DNA of 64,000 nt, from contig JASNWA010000001.1 in NCBI GenBank assembly GCA_033220425.1, forward strand, positions 1 through 64,000, in the 5' to 3' direction. This DNA is from Lepraria neglecta (taxonomy: Eukaryota; Ascomycota; Lecanoromycetes; Lecanorales; Stereocaulaceae). Of this stretch, positions 47,000 to 59,179 are shown one piece after another. The position numbers and the translations under genes were made by a program. Within the stretch, counting starts at the first letter, position 1, and each line of letters opens with the position of its first letter. The notes below the pieces were generated by a model. It ran no database searches. It saw only the letters and a program-made list of their open reading frames with translations, and was not told where the DNA came from.

Positions 47000-47800
47000 C
47001 CAGCGCTAGAAAACTCCCAAACAACACCCAAATGACGCCCCCGTAGAGGGTTTCCGAGGAAGGCCTCGCAGGGTGGCTCCTGGCGAGTATCGCCAGTACT
47101 AGCGCTGCTGGTGCCGACGTAATGCTATGAGTATTCGCTCGGGATAAGTGACTATATATAGACGATAGGAGTCCGACTTCCATCGCCCTAGTAGCTGGAT
47201 TTCTTCGTCACTGAGGCCTGCCTCTTGTGCGGAGGTGGCGGCCCCCCTGCGGAAGGAGTGTCCTGAATAATGACCTTCTACCCCGAGTGATGTGAGTACT
47301 TAACGAAGGTAACTCGTAGCGATCTCCCTTATGAATGCGGAGCCTCCCAGCTGGAAGAGGGGACTGTTTAGTACGGTCTTCTACTTGAACAAATAGCGTA
47401 ACGCCTTGACTGCGTATGCTCTATCGCCGGAAGCTGCGATGGTGAGGGTAATACCCCGCCTGAAAGGGTCCGTTTTTGATGCTGGGAGGGTGAGCTCCAG
47501 ATGGTTCTCGTATAGCCTTACTGAGCGACGAGTCAGGAACTACTGGCTGAATTCGTAATTATTGCGATCTTTTGCGGTGTAGGTAAACTCCCCTATACGG
47601 AGGAATGCGGCGAATACAAGGCAAAAGGCCGTATATAATGTTGAACTAGTCTCGTTATACTGGTCAAAATAAGGGAGGATCTGTAGCAGTAGATCCTTGG
47701 TAATAGGACGTCTTTCTTTTGTCCCGGCCTCGCCCTGTAGGCGTCGTATACCCGCTATTATGCGTTCCAATTATAGGTTATGAAATACTGCGAGGCCCCT
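47000..47800 (-). other. Tyrosine recombinase-like part of the DIRS element
   Basis: Contains KERRPITKDLLLQILPYFDQ and LVFAAFLRIGEFTYTA. The second carries the Arg of the first catalytic box (AFLRxGE) of tyrosine recombinases. The His/Arg and Tyr boxes would lie further towards 47000 and were not confirmed. It would insert the element DNA. Broken. Confidence 0.6.
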
Positions 47801-48003
47801 ATAGCCCATATCCACATGCGTTGATCTGACGCCTGTCAAGTAGGCCTTGACTGTCTTTGCCTTGACCCGTTTTATACTGAGATCTGCTATCCAGCTGGCT
47901 AATAAGTTCACCGTCGCTGGGAAGGGAGGTATACTCCCCCTGAGTGCACAATAGGTGATATATGACTGCGTTGGTGTAGCATACGTTTTTCGGGTTTTTG
48001 TTG

Positions 48004-49710
48004 CTAACCCCCACTATAGGAGTCGAGCGGCTTCTCGTAGCAGTGCGGTCTGACTGTACCACGATTGTGGTGGGTCCCGCCCTGACTCGGCGGGGATGTA
48101 GCTAGGTGACCTAGCTGAGGGTATCTATCAGCGATTTTTCGATATCGGAATCGCGAGAGGTCATCAGCCAGTTGGTTGGCTCCTGTTGGGATCCATTCCG
48201 GAACCAAATGGATGTCATATCTAGCCGTGAGCATAGCTATATCCCTCAGTGGGGCCATGGCTGGTCCACGGATCGAGGATTTATGCAGCCCATGGATACA
48301 GGCATTGTTGTCGCAATAAAGGGTTAATTTTGATCCCCGGAGTCGTTCTAACCATAGCTGTATCGCGTGAAGAACAGCCTTCATTTCTTTGAATTGTATA
48401 TCTTTGCGACGATAGCGTGTAGCGACCGGTATACTAAAGACGTCCTGGACCGAGTGTAAATGGGCTGGGTGATTAAGAATGTAGCCCCCTATACCAAGCC
48501 TCCCAGAGGCGTCAGTCCATATATGCCACGATGGTCGACTGACGACGTGACGTAGTAGTTTGAGGCCATTCCAGTCCTTCAGGAAGGTATACCACCATAG
48601 TAGATCAGCCCTTATAGCTGCGGTGATATGTAGGATAGCCATTGGCCTCCGAATTGCGTCAAAAAGTCGCCTTAAGAAGGCCCTTCCTAGAACCATAATT
48701 TTGGCAGCAAATGATAGAAAACCGACTGCTGACTCAAGTTCCGAATATGGGATTATGGGCCTTTTGAGGAGGCCTTGCACTGTATTTCTTGCCCTGTCTA
48801 GCTTGTCCGGAGGGAGTCGTGCCTGTATAAGGATACTATCGAATTCAATTCCCACAAAGTCGGCTTTTGTACCTCTCGCATCCTTCGAATGGTTGACTGA
48901 CAGGCCTAATTCGTTATATACTTGATCGAATTGATGGCTATATGCGATAGCGTCGGCTTGTGGTGCCAGAATGGCGAAGAAATCGTCCAAGTAGTGTAAT
49001 ACTATAGCCCATAGCAATACTGCGGTTATAATCCAGTTGACCGCCTTCGCAAACAGGTTAAAGAGGAACGGTGCTATACGTAAACCAAAGGGTAGATAGC
49101 GTTCTTTCCAGTAGAAACCATTGCATTAGAAACCCAGTAGCCACTGGTCTAAAGTAGCCACTAGAATATGACGAAAGGCGTCTTTCAGGTCTCGCTTAAC
49201 GAATTGAGCCCCTGGACCTTGTTGCAGCAGCGCATCCACGGCGTCATCGTACGTTATATACTCTAAGGCACCCCAATCGTGAGGTATACCATTATTGACT
49301 GAGCTGCCGTGTGGAAACGAGAGGTCATGAATGCGTCTCCAGCCCCTATCGTGCTTCGGGACCAAGCCTAGCGGCGAACAGACGTACCGGGGCTCCGTCT
49401 GATGGTCTACTGGAGTTAACCAGTTGTGCTGAAGCTGTTTTTGAAGGTCCGCAGTTAATATATCTGGTGCTGCACGTGCTGATTGGTGGTTTTGACTGAG
49501 GTGTTGGATGTCTATGCCTCTATACCCGATTTTTGCCCCCTTCCGAAGAATAGCCGCTAGGGTCTTGGCGAAGGTTTGATCGGGGTGATTCTTTAACCAT
49601 TTATACCAACTATCGACGCGCAACGGGCCCTGATAGGGTAGATCTGGATCGGATAGATCGACGAGTGAGTATGGAAAACCTTCTGCTACGCACAGTAGCG
49701 ATATAGGCAC
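48004..49710 (-). other. pol: Reverse transcriptase-RNase H part of the DIRS element
   Basis: Recognisable blocks are CSPLGLVPKHDRGWRRIHDL, FVKRDLKDAFRHI, the catalytic LHYLDDFFAIL and SVNHSKDARG, then RNase H with WTDASGRLGIGGYI, FKEMKAVLHAIQLW, LYCDNNACIHGL and GANQLADDLSR. Type and order fit DIRS/Ngaro polymerases rather than LTR or LINE enzymes. Broken, with long open stretches remaining. Confidence 0.85.
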
Positions 49711-49728
49711 CTGCGGGTACTCTGGGAG

Positions 49729-50788
49729 TTATTCCGACTTGGAAATTCGATTTGCTAGTAGTATCAAGTTGGCGTTGTTCGAGGCCGAGTTAGCCCTTGA
49801 GCACGTATTCGCTAGGTGATTCTGCTGATATATGGAACAGATATGAAGATACCTGCAGCGGTCGCGTGGACAGTGGCCGCTATTGAACGATCTACACGTA
49901 AATGGGCCTGAAGAGGAGGATTTTGAGGTACTACCACCTGCGTATGACCTAGTATCGCCCTGTGCGGATATCCTTCGGACCAAGAGGTCTGAGCAGCGTC
50001 TATCGTCGATCGACCAGGCTACTGGATCATCCTGGCCACTCAGGATGCGTGTAGTGACGAACACGTGATGGTATGCGCGGATGGAGTCAAATTTATAGTG
50101 TATATACAGCTCCGCAAGGCGAAGGCGGTAGTCCGAAAGGGCTACCTGCAACCGTATACTTACTATGGGGTGCGCATAGTGATAAACGGCCTGGCCATAT
50201 ACCTCGAAACACTGCAGGAGGTGTACTAACCCGTTAGTCTCCTGGATAGTATCGCTATCTGTACGATTGGTGTAGTTATGGGCCAGCTTTGTAAGGTGTT
50301 CCGTTTTAAACGTTCCAAAGAAGATTTACTTGAAATACTTGATATTAACAGCATGATAGCGCTTATAAAGACTAAGAAAGGGTTTCTTACCTTCGGCATA
50401 CCTGAAAGAGACTATTAGGCTATCCCCCTCCTCCGAGTCTGTACTGGAAACAGATAAGTAGCGATGACGATGACGGCAACAGCGACTATGTAACTTATGG
50501 ACTCGATAGCGATCCTGGTGATCGCGCTGGTCCTTTAGCGCCGCCAGGCGGTGTTCTAACTCGCGAATTTGATCACGGTGACTAGGAGGAGGTGTTTCGT
50601 CGATGAGGCTTGGGCTGATAGTTCCCGAAGAGGTAGCAGATACCTGTAATTCGGGGGGGGGGTATAGCATCCCTCCGAGTGGCTGTTTTGGCTTGTTTGC
50701 GGTTCTTGGAGGAGGTCTTAGGGGCCGTCTTGGAGGCTTTCTTGGAGGCTTTCTTGGAGGTAGCTGATTTACGTGTAGCGACGGCCAT
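49729..50788 (-). other. Gag-like part of the DIRS element
   Basis: A Lys/Ser/Thr-rich start (MAVATRKSATSKKASKKASK), then an acidic helical region, then YRLRLAELYIHYKFDSIRAY and a CCCH-type zinc finger (CRSFNSGHCPRDRCRYLHIC). Fungal DIRS elements carry this arrangement ahead of the reverse transcriptase. Broken. Confidence 0.65.
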
Positions 50789-51070
50789 AACTAGGTGATA
50801 CTGAGGTGTTTATACTTAGAAAGAGGGGGGAAGAATATGAGTATAGATGGGATGAAAGGATAGATGGACTAATATATATATAGGCTTAATTGTTGTGAAA
50901 AGAACTGCTATGGCTCTGAAAGAGATGAACTCGACTAAAGAGCCAACTGCTGGTGGGATACTCATACAAATAGTGCTCTCAGGAAGCACGGATCTCTCGC
51001 TATGGCCCATGGTCATGGCGTATAGCTGAAACCGCATCTGATCATGAGATACACTAACCCACAGTCCTAC

Positions 51071-51654
51071 TGTAGCGAATTATTTATTAAAATTAATTTA
51101 AAATATATATATTAAATCTTAATCCCTTTTAATCTTCTTTATTTTATTATATTCTTCCTTATTTATTTTTCATCGCGCTTTCCCAAAAGATTATATCATT
51201 AGTGTCACAGCTAGTTTTGCGCTATCAGCAGGCCGCATGGCGATCAGGGTCTGCATCCCATATCGATTGCGGACCGAGAAATCAGCCAAATCAGTAACTC
51301 GAGGTTGCCGACAGCAGCATCTGCAACCTCAAATTGCTGCGCTGGGCGCCTATAACATCAGTATCAAAAGTTGCTTTCGTAGACCAACGCCACCATTGCG
51401 CATTTGTTCCGGAATGCGAAACATATGCGCTCAGGTAGTACATCGACAACATCAGTAGATGAGAAGTCATCCGAGTCGGATAGTTCGGACACATCCTCCG
51501 CTGTAGTGGGTATATTCGAGTCGGACATCTTATCTAGAATTAACCTGCAGGCAGTATTATCCGAGCTAGGCGATTTTAAAAGATAATGCGATAATCATTT
51601 TCATATTATACGTTTAATAGCTACATATTCGATTACTAACAGCTTGATTCCGTT
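51071..51654. other. G-less remnant, then unassigned sequence
   Basis: 51082-51172 continues the G-less DNA seen before the DIRS element. 51230-51590 has normal composition and a short Ser-rich plus-strand frame (about 51425-51586) ending ESDILSRINLQAVLSELGDF. It is not recognised and may be the 3' remnant of a host gene. Confidence 0.35.
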
Positions 51655-54401
51655 AGGCTTCCTCCCGCCCAAGCTTTATACTCTATTAATCCATTCTCTA
51701 TCCCCTCCGTAGTATCCTTAGCAGCCTAGTCCTCAGGTTCTTCTCCTATTGGAACAATATTCAGATATACTGTTTTATCCTCTATAATCTACCTCTCTAC
51801 CGACCTACTCTACTCTTCGACGTCTATAATATAATCCTCTTCCTAAAGACTCTTATCTGCTCGTAGGCCGGCCTCCTTCTGTATACGCTCGAAGTCCCAT
51901 ATTGAAAACACCTGGATATCTGTTATCTCCGCTGAATTATTACCGAAGGTAAGGGAAGCGAAAAAACTATCCTGGTTTCTAAACTCTGAATTGGTCTCGT
52001 CGAGACCCTCCTCAGGAGATAGTTCTTTAGCCTTAATTTCAGTATTAGCTAATAATACATGCCTATAATCGCTTCTTATATATACCGCATATTCTTTATC
52101 ATTTCCGTACTCTTCTTCTTAGCCTATTATACCAGTATCATTTATTCCTATCTCCTCTAGAACGCTCTGAAGGTCCGGTTAATTTTTCAGATCTTCTAGG
52201 GAATCCTTGAACATATTGGTGACTGGTGGTCGATAGTTCTTACTATGCCTATTCGTATAGTAGTGGTCCATTATTCGACGATAAAGTAGTCCCGCAACTA
52301 TCCGCGTTTTGATTTCACCTATATTGTACTATACCTCTATTATATATTCGAATATAGCTCAAGGTATTATCAGTATATAGGTTATTCTTTGAGTATCAGG
52401 TTGACTTACTACTAACTAATATACCGTCCTATCTCTTGATCCTACGGGAGCCATATTCATATTCTTCGAATATATAATGAAGCGCTGTTATAACGAAAAT
52501 AATAGTACCAGTAGGTAAAGGTTTCTATAGATCTGTACTCTTATGCCTGAGTCTAATAGCGCTTATTCTATTAGAAAAAAAACGCGATATAGACTTATTA
52601 TAATTATCGGTACCAGAAAATAACCCTTATCTTAGACCTGTTAGCCATATATTTCGTTCTCGTTTAGGAAAGAAGAATACTTGTACCTTTCTCTAGATCT
52701 GCGAAAGTAAATCGCATATCAAATAGTAGGTTCGATATATTATTCTTCCGGTCCTCGACTATTAGGTATAGCTATTCTACTACTATTTTAATAGTTAATC
52801 TTATTTTCCTTATTATAAAACTTCTGAATTCGCTTAGGCTATCTATAAGCTGCGAAGATGTTAGCTATTACGCGGCGTTATATAAATAGGTAGGGGTTTA
52901 GGAGTAATAACCTTGCGAGCTTCTTCAGGAGTTAGTATATTACCTAAGGTATCTAGATCGCCGATAACTTGAGGCCCCTTCGTTCTTTGGAGCTTAGCCT
53001 TCTATTCTCTCTATATTCTTATTATAAGGTTACTCAGAGCTACCGGGTTATATTCTAGCCACAGTGATAGGCTATCGGTATTATTGCCGCCTATAATCTT
53101 AGAGAGGAATGTAGGCTTCGTTGCGTAGAAAATATGTTGATGTTCCCGTAAGGATTGGTATCTTTGCGCTTGGCGACGCCTAGAACTACCCTAAGCGATA
53201 GGTCCCGCCGCCTCCTCCGCGGTTACCTCCTTATAGTCGTCTTCAGATTTAATATCCGATGTATATATAGGTGTAGGCAACGAAGTCGATAATGGTCTAG
53301 GCCTTGTCTTTTTAGATGATAGAACCCGATTATCAGGATTAGATGATCGTCCCGTAGTCGCGGTACTGGAATTCGGCCGCTTGCGCCGTGTAGGTGGTAC
53401 GGTGCGGGTTGGCTGTCGCTACTTATATTGCACCGACTATAACGATCAGTTATTGTAAGACCTATGTGCTGAGGTAAACATACTATTGATTCATCCTTCC
53501 GTCTGCTGATTAGATTCTCTCTCGATTTTCGATGTTTCTTACTAGCAGATTTAAACTTATCAGTTGTTGTCTGTTAGGGCGTCTAGGTGGGTCGTCCGGC
53601 ACGCTGGCCATTCTGCTCTGTATATGAAGATGTTCGGTTTTATTGTTCCTGCACTATCGGCTGTTTCAGCTATATTTGATGAATACGCGTCTCTAATTCA
53701 TCATTTACCGAGCTGCGTAGGTAGTTCCTAGTGTCTATATTCCCTTGAGGACCTCGTTTTATTATATAGTTCTGTATTGTTTCCTTCTTTCTATATTAGC
53801 GTATTGAATATACGTGTGACGTTGATGGGCAACTTACGGTCTTCTTTTGGGTAATACTCGTATCGCTTTGTAATACGGTATCGATTCTAGACGTCGACGG
53901 CCGCGTCTGTTTACGCTGTACGGTCAATAGGTTATATCTATTATCACACACTAATCGTACTTACAACGGAGAAGCCCATCTTTTCCGTCTCCTAAATATA
54001 GAGTTATCCAACGGACCGAATATAGGAGTGTAGGGAAGTCATACCCCTATAACGATAGCAGGCACTGGTCTCTTCGCAGGGCTGGTTATAGGGTTATTAG
54101 AAGATATTTCGATGTCCTCGACGCTGGTTATCTTTAAAGAGACCTCTTCTTTACGTGTTTTTTTAGAGATATCCTCGCTAAGGTTACTATTACGTCTTCG
54201 ACGTTTCCTAGGCTCTACTACTCCGTCGTCCCCTTCGGTACTTCTCTCGGGTTCTGGCTGCTTTTCTTTAATGGCCTTAATCTACTAATATATTAATATA
54301 TAGAATAAGTTACTCGGTTCGAATCGTACCTTTCGCTTGTTCGCTTTGGTCTCCTGGGCTTTTCTAGTAGCTACTAGTCGTTCTCCCTTTATCTTAGCCA
54401 T
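51655..54401 (-). pseudogene. Unrecognised basic protein gene, RIP-damaged
   Basis: From an ATG at 54401 one minus-strand frame is readable for over 300 codons with only TAG/TAA/TGA breaks: MAKIKGERLVATRKAQETKA, a nuclear-localisation-like PRKRRRRNS, Ser/Lys-rich linkers, then further on HIFYATKPTFLSKIIGG, GPQVIGDLDTLGNILTPEEA and IGEEPEDWAAK-like text to about 51660 in shifting frames. About a dozen stops would fit CAG, CAA or TGG. The family is not recognised. The basic, low-complexity N-terminus and long length suggest a nuclear protein or an element-borne gene. Extent at the 3' side is uncertain. Confidence 0.4.
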
Positions 54402-54723
54402 TATCAGAAGATCTCTATTATCTATCTAATATATACATGGGTCTTTACTAGTAACGAGGTGGTATAAGGTATTAAGGAGTATGATCCACGACGATATAGC
54501 TGGTTGTAGGTAGCTGGACGGGCGAGGTTCTCAGGGGAAGAAGGCGAAGGTTTTCAGAAAGGGACAGGCTTCTTTAGCGTGTTATTGTCGTATTGTTTTG
54601 ATTAATATAATATTAATATAAAATCGAGTTAGCTTAAAGACTATTAACTGAGTCGGATAGAAACTTAGCCGAGTCGGACAAAAGTCTGTCCGAGTCGAAC
54701 GAAATTTTCCTACCTTTTCGAAC

Positions 54724-55220
54724 AGGTTGCTACTAGGACTATATCTCTAGCTATAGTTCTCCTACGTATAACGAATATCGCCGTTTCTTCTATATCCTCG
54801 ACGAGTACACGCCGCCTCCGCCCCATTGGCCCGGGACCTCAAGACCTCAGATACCACCTACTCGAGTATCTATCGATGAATATATGCGGAGCCGGACTCA
54901 CTGGATTCGCGTTAATAATATATACTTTGCCGCCGGCTCTTGAGTTGTACGGGTGGGATGTAGAGTTACGTTATCAGCTTAACCGATTGAATTAGTTCTT
55001 CGACTTGGTTAATAATGATTAGATACCTCCTTCCATTCATAACACGTCCTATAAAGAGAATCTCTACTAGCGGATACATATTGAGTTAGCGGAACTATAT
55101 CCTCTGTAGCGGCGACGGCGTTTGGATTTGTTGGAGAAGACGAATCTAGGTTGGGAAAAGCGGCGGGTAGTGTTGGCTGGGTCTTTATAGCGGGATTCTG
55201 GGATATAAATATCATGTCGG
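54724..55220 (+). pseudogene. Short unrecognised coding relic
   Basis: The plus strand reads YRRFFYILDEYTPPPPHWPG and VSIDEYMRSRTHWIRVNN, then in another frame ELYGWDVELRYQLNRLN, IHIELAELYPL and RRRRLDLLEKTNLGWEKRR. The two parts are separated by a frame change or intron near 54935. Gln/Trp-type stops are present. It diverges from the minus-strand relic at 51655-54401. No family was recognised. Confidence 0.35.
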
Positions 55221-55479
55221 TGACGTTGAGTTGAATAGTATGGCTTCTCTAGTCTCCAATTCGAATGACGGGGTCTACTATTTACAATATTTAAACTAGT
55301 CCTCAAATTTGCTGCTGGCAATACCTATAGGTTGATTCTGTTATATTATACCTACTCTTACTAAGAGCTTTCTATCCGCCTATCTAGATAATAATCGAAT
55401 CAAGATCCCTTTGCCTTATCCAGAAATGTACCGTACTCGTATACCTTCTATCTTTACTATTACTACCGAACGACCCGCC

Positions 55480-57450
55480 CACAGCATCAAATCCTATAGT
55501 ACTTTATCTAGTCCGCATCTATATTTACGCTTCTAGAGGTACGGGTAAGGGTAATACCGGTTTCAAGAACGCAGTTCGTAGGGGGAATAAAGTGATGATG
55601 GTTATCTCCTTGGCATATCTGTACGAACAATTCATCTCGTTTCCCGGAAGGTAAGGCTGAGCCACGCTATAGTCATTTATCAGGATAATACCTTTTAAAC
55701 TACTAGAGTAAGGTTAGTGCGAAGCCAAGGCGAAATAGCGGAAGAGCTATAGACCTACTATCGCCAGAATATATACAGTAGTAGATGGCTTGGTAATCAT
55801 AGACAGTTGTTGCGGTCTTCCGACGATGTCCTCCCTTAGTTTAACGATCAAATCCTTCAATACAACCAACTTCGGACTATTGTCAACAAAATATTCGATG
55901 TGATAGATATAGATGCTAGCCAGCGGGTATTCAGTCTAGTCTTCTCTTAGATTAGCCAACTCTGCAAAGTTCGTGCGACCCTCGCCGCCGTTATATGAAT
56001 CCCCCCTTCGAGCTTATCCGTATGTGGAGATAGGTCATCGAGCCGAGCGAATCCCAGAAGGCTTGGGACTATAGTAGCGGCGCGTAGTTCATATATACGT
56101 TTGAAGTGGTTAGTAGTCGTTGGCGCAGGTATCTCCTTGCTAGCCTTGCGAGCAATTACGTATTGTCTAGTATATTTTACTTTCGCTTTGTCTTAGATCC
56201 TTTGATCCTCGGTGCGAAGAGCTATATTTTATACTGGCGAAGGCGGGTATATAATATAACGAATCTTGTAGGGAGGTAGTCATACTAGATCGGTAGTCCC
56301 AGAGATATCTTGAGTGTATAGCGTCCGCTTTATGTCGATTATCTTCGTCTACTATTGTAACCAATTGCCTACTACTTTCGCTGGCACGATAGTAAGAATA
56401 ATGCCTGACTTCGCTGCGCTAATATTCCGGGTGGCGCTGTTCTTGACACACGGATAACTGACATTCCATTTGTGAGCCGATAGATATACATCGTAATGAC
56501 TCCGTGGCTTTAATCTCTCTAGCGAGAGATGCTTGTTGTAATAAGGCGACGTTTCGAATTGTTGGATGATTTTGTATATATGGATTTCGATCTAGATGGA
56601 GTCGGACGTTGGCGTTGCCCGAGTCGAACATCTGTATTGTCCGAGTTGACTAGAGTCCTTGATAGAAGTAATAATTCAGTTTAGACATCCCCAAACTAGA
56701 ATCTCGCCCGTAGATGGCTCCCCCCTATTAGAAAGCCTGCTGTCTTATCCAAGCCGCGTAGTATAGCTGATGAATAAACGGTACGATCTTCTTTATTTTG
56801 CCGTTGGGGGCTGTAATAGATAATAACCCACGGAGGTTTCGTATATTCTGTATAGACCGGTTTCCCTTCTGTAGCTGAAATAATGACTCTATGTACCACT
56901 ACGTTTTCTGAGACTATTACGGACAGTCCTCTACCTTGGTTATATTAATACTAGGGTAGTATTTAGTAGTAAGCAAACAGTAAGGCAGAGGTTAAAGCAC
57001 TTATATCCTATCGCGATCCTCCTGTTCTAATACCTCCAGATCTTTCGCAGCTACTCTAGCTACTACTACCCTACCTATCTCGATATTATATAACTTCGGA
57101 ACCCTACTATTATAGGCCTTGCTAACCTTTAACGCCTTCTCCTCGTCCTCTTCTATAGTATCCCCTTCCTCCTCTTACTCCTTCTCTTCCTAATTACTGG
57201 TATAGCTACCGTTATTTATATTAGAACGGATAAGTATAGGATCGTTTGGAGGCCGGGTGGGAAATACCAGTAGGCTTGCTTGATTGAGGGGGAGAATTCA
57301 TAAGGCTTTGGGGCGGGGAATTTAGCGGGAGAGGTGGTAGAGTCTTTGCGTAGAGGATTCTGTGTATTATAGGTTATATTCTTAGGTTATACCGTAAGAG
57401 AAGAATATCTAGCCTAGTAAGGTTATATAGAGGTATAATAGGGATAGTAA
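55480..57450 (-). pseudogene. SNF2-like helicase gene, copy 1 (internally deleted)
   Basis: A homologue of 59180-62950. Shared stretches include the end-of-gene helicase region (GRPQQLSMITKPST-like text near 55800), NVALLQQASLAREIKAT (about 56540) and the IVAEDGP/PWKS-like block near 56900. Compared with copy 2 it lacks about 660 bp that hold the DEFH-type motif (copy 2 about 60198-60867) and about 900 bp of N-terminus (62030-62960). Both losses, plus many stops, rule out function. The text around 56620 (DSGNANVRLHLD) corresponds to DSDNTDIRLELD of copy 2. Confidence 0.6.
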
Positions 57451-57684
57451 TAATAGGAAGAATGAAATACAAAGAAGTAGAGGCCCTTCGCTAAGTTGGA
57501 ACGAAGAAGAATACTAGAGTGCGTGATTTAGTGGTATCGGCGTACCGTAATTAACTGGGTTTACTAATATACCGCGGAAACGGACGTGAGGTGTGCCTAT
57601 TGTTCAATATTTCACGCGGGCCTACTGTTTTACTGGAGTATAGTTAGTAGGAGTACGATCGAAGCAAAGCATGAGATACGTACC

Positions 57685-58440
57685 TTATAGGCGCGTCTTA
57701 ATATGAAACGAGATAGGATTCTCGCCTATATTATATATCTGTAAGGCAGCCGCCTTGAATTTACGGGCGTGATCAACTTCGACGTCGTTTTTGCCAATAC
57801 GACAAAGAATTCGGTCGGTCGAGCTATTATAGATACCGTCCTCGCGCAAGACCTCTTTAAATATTCTAAATTCGATCTCGTCTAATATAATACTGGCCAG
57901 AGGTTTTTTCTCCTTAATAATATCGGAGGCGAAGAAAAGCGTATTCGCCGTCGTCTCTGTTGACCGGATATAGAATCCTATTTCACTGAAGGTAAGCGGA
58001 CGCGCTATATATAGAGTACTATCTGTAGAGAGAGACGGTATAGTACGCCTTCTGCGATTGCGATAGTGATTGTAGGTATTGTTAATCTTTCTGGCCATAC
58101 CCAATTTGTAACTCTCCAGCTAGGGTTAGGGGATTCTAGGTGTGAAAACGGAGGGAAATACTGTTTCTAACTGCTGTAAGGCCTCGCCGAGTTTAGCCTG
58201 GTTCTCCGGTGTCCCTAGGGACGTGCCAACGATATGTCTCCTTTCTATCTCTTTCTTTAATACTGCTCGAATCTCCTTATAGTAGGCCTGTTCGACTATA
58301 AGGCCACGCGAAATAACCGAGACCGTCCAATTCCCGGGGTTAGTATTTTCGTAGAATTCGGTAGAAGGTGAAGAGGCTAGAGAGGAGGGGAAAACGTCGG
58401 CGGTGACGGCTGCGGGCTCGTACCGGTGTTCTATAGCGGG
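57685..58440 (-). pseudogene. Hypothetical gene between the two helicase copies
   Basis: An open frame of 139 residues (58104-57685) reads RPLTFSEIGFYIRSTETTAN, LASIILDEIEFRIFKEVL and GENPISFHIKTRL. Upstream, 58440-58130 in another frame reads WTVSVISRGLIVEQAYYKE and GTSLGTPENQAKLGEALQQL. The two may be exons of one gene, since splice-like sequence could lie between them, but no clear intron was fixed. The composition is more normal than in its neighbours. Not recognised. Confidence 0.35.
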
Positions 58441-59179
58441 TATATATATAATATATAGAGTGTTGATTGATACGTCGGTAGTAAGAGAAAGGAGTATAGG
58501 AAAGGATTAAAAGGTCGATATATAATATATAAAGAATAATTCCGTACTAAGCCTATAGTAATTAGCGTGTAATAAGCGATGTCTGACTCGAATGCCAAGT
58601 ATATCAAGCGCTGTTCGACTCGGATATCGAGAGTTATCCGACTCGAACACTATCTGATGCTCGATATTGTTCGACGCGTAGGCTGTTCCCTATACAGTAT
58701 CTATATTGAGTGTAGGTATGACTACTTGACTTTCGAGTGGGTTTCTCCCTTTATTTAATAATGGTCTTAGTTGAAAGAGTCTGTATTAATAGAAGGGTAT
58801 TACAAGGAAGATCGTAACTTAAGACAATACGTTACAAAGGAGCATAGTAGCGTATATAGTTCGTATCAAATACGATCACAATCTAGCAAGTTAGGGCTAT
58901 AAATTATATTCCCTTTTACCTACAGCTTGTATTTAGTATATAAGTACGTAGTATATCCAGATTTTGGTGGCGGATATTCAAGGAAGACTACAGCGCGAAA
59001 TATCTACTAAAGATAGGAGAAAGCAAAGGGGAATAGCTAGTAATCTAAGTACTTTCAAGTCTTCCCGAACCAGTATAGATTAGATTTAATATTACTGTAG
59101 AAGGGTAATAAGAGTCTTATATCTATCTTATACGAAGTTAAAGCACCGCCGAGCAGAAGAAAAGAAACCCGTAAAAGCG
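58441..59179. other. Spacer with clustered GACTCG(G/A)A motifs
   Basis: 58583-58678 holds three close copies of GACTCGRA-type sequence, similar to clusters at 54649-54700 and elsewhere. No gene was recognised. Confidence 0.45.

Larger units (their letters stand above)
46890..51070 (-). mobile_element. DIRS-like (tyrosine recombinase) retroelement, broken
   Basis: Minus-strand order: gag-like (50788-49729), reverse transcriptase with YLDD and RNase H (49710-48004), tyrosine recombinase-like region (about 47800-47000). This combination and the absence of an integrase identify a DIRS-type element of the kind common in ascomycetes. About 4.2 kb, with roughly six to eight breaks, but far better preserved than its surroundings, so moderately young. 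It sits inside G-less DNA on both sides, which fixes its limits to within a few tens of bases. Terminal repeats were looked for but not identified, and no target duplication is expected for this class. Confidence 0.8.
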
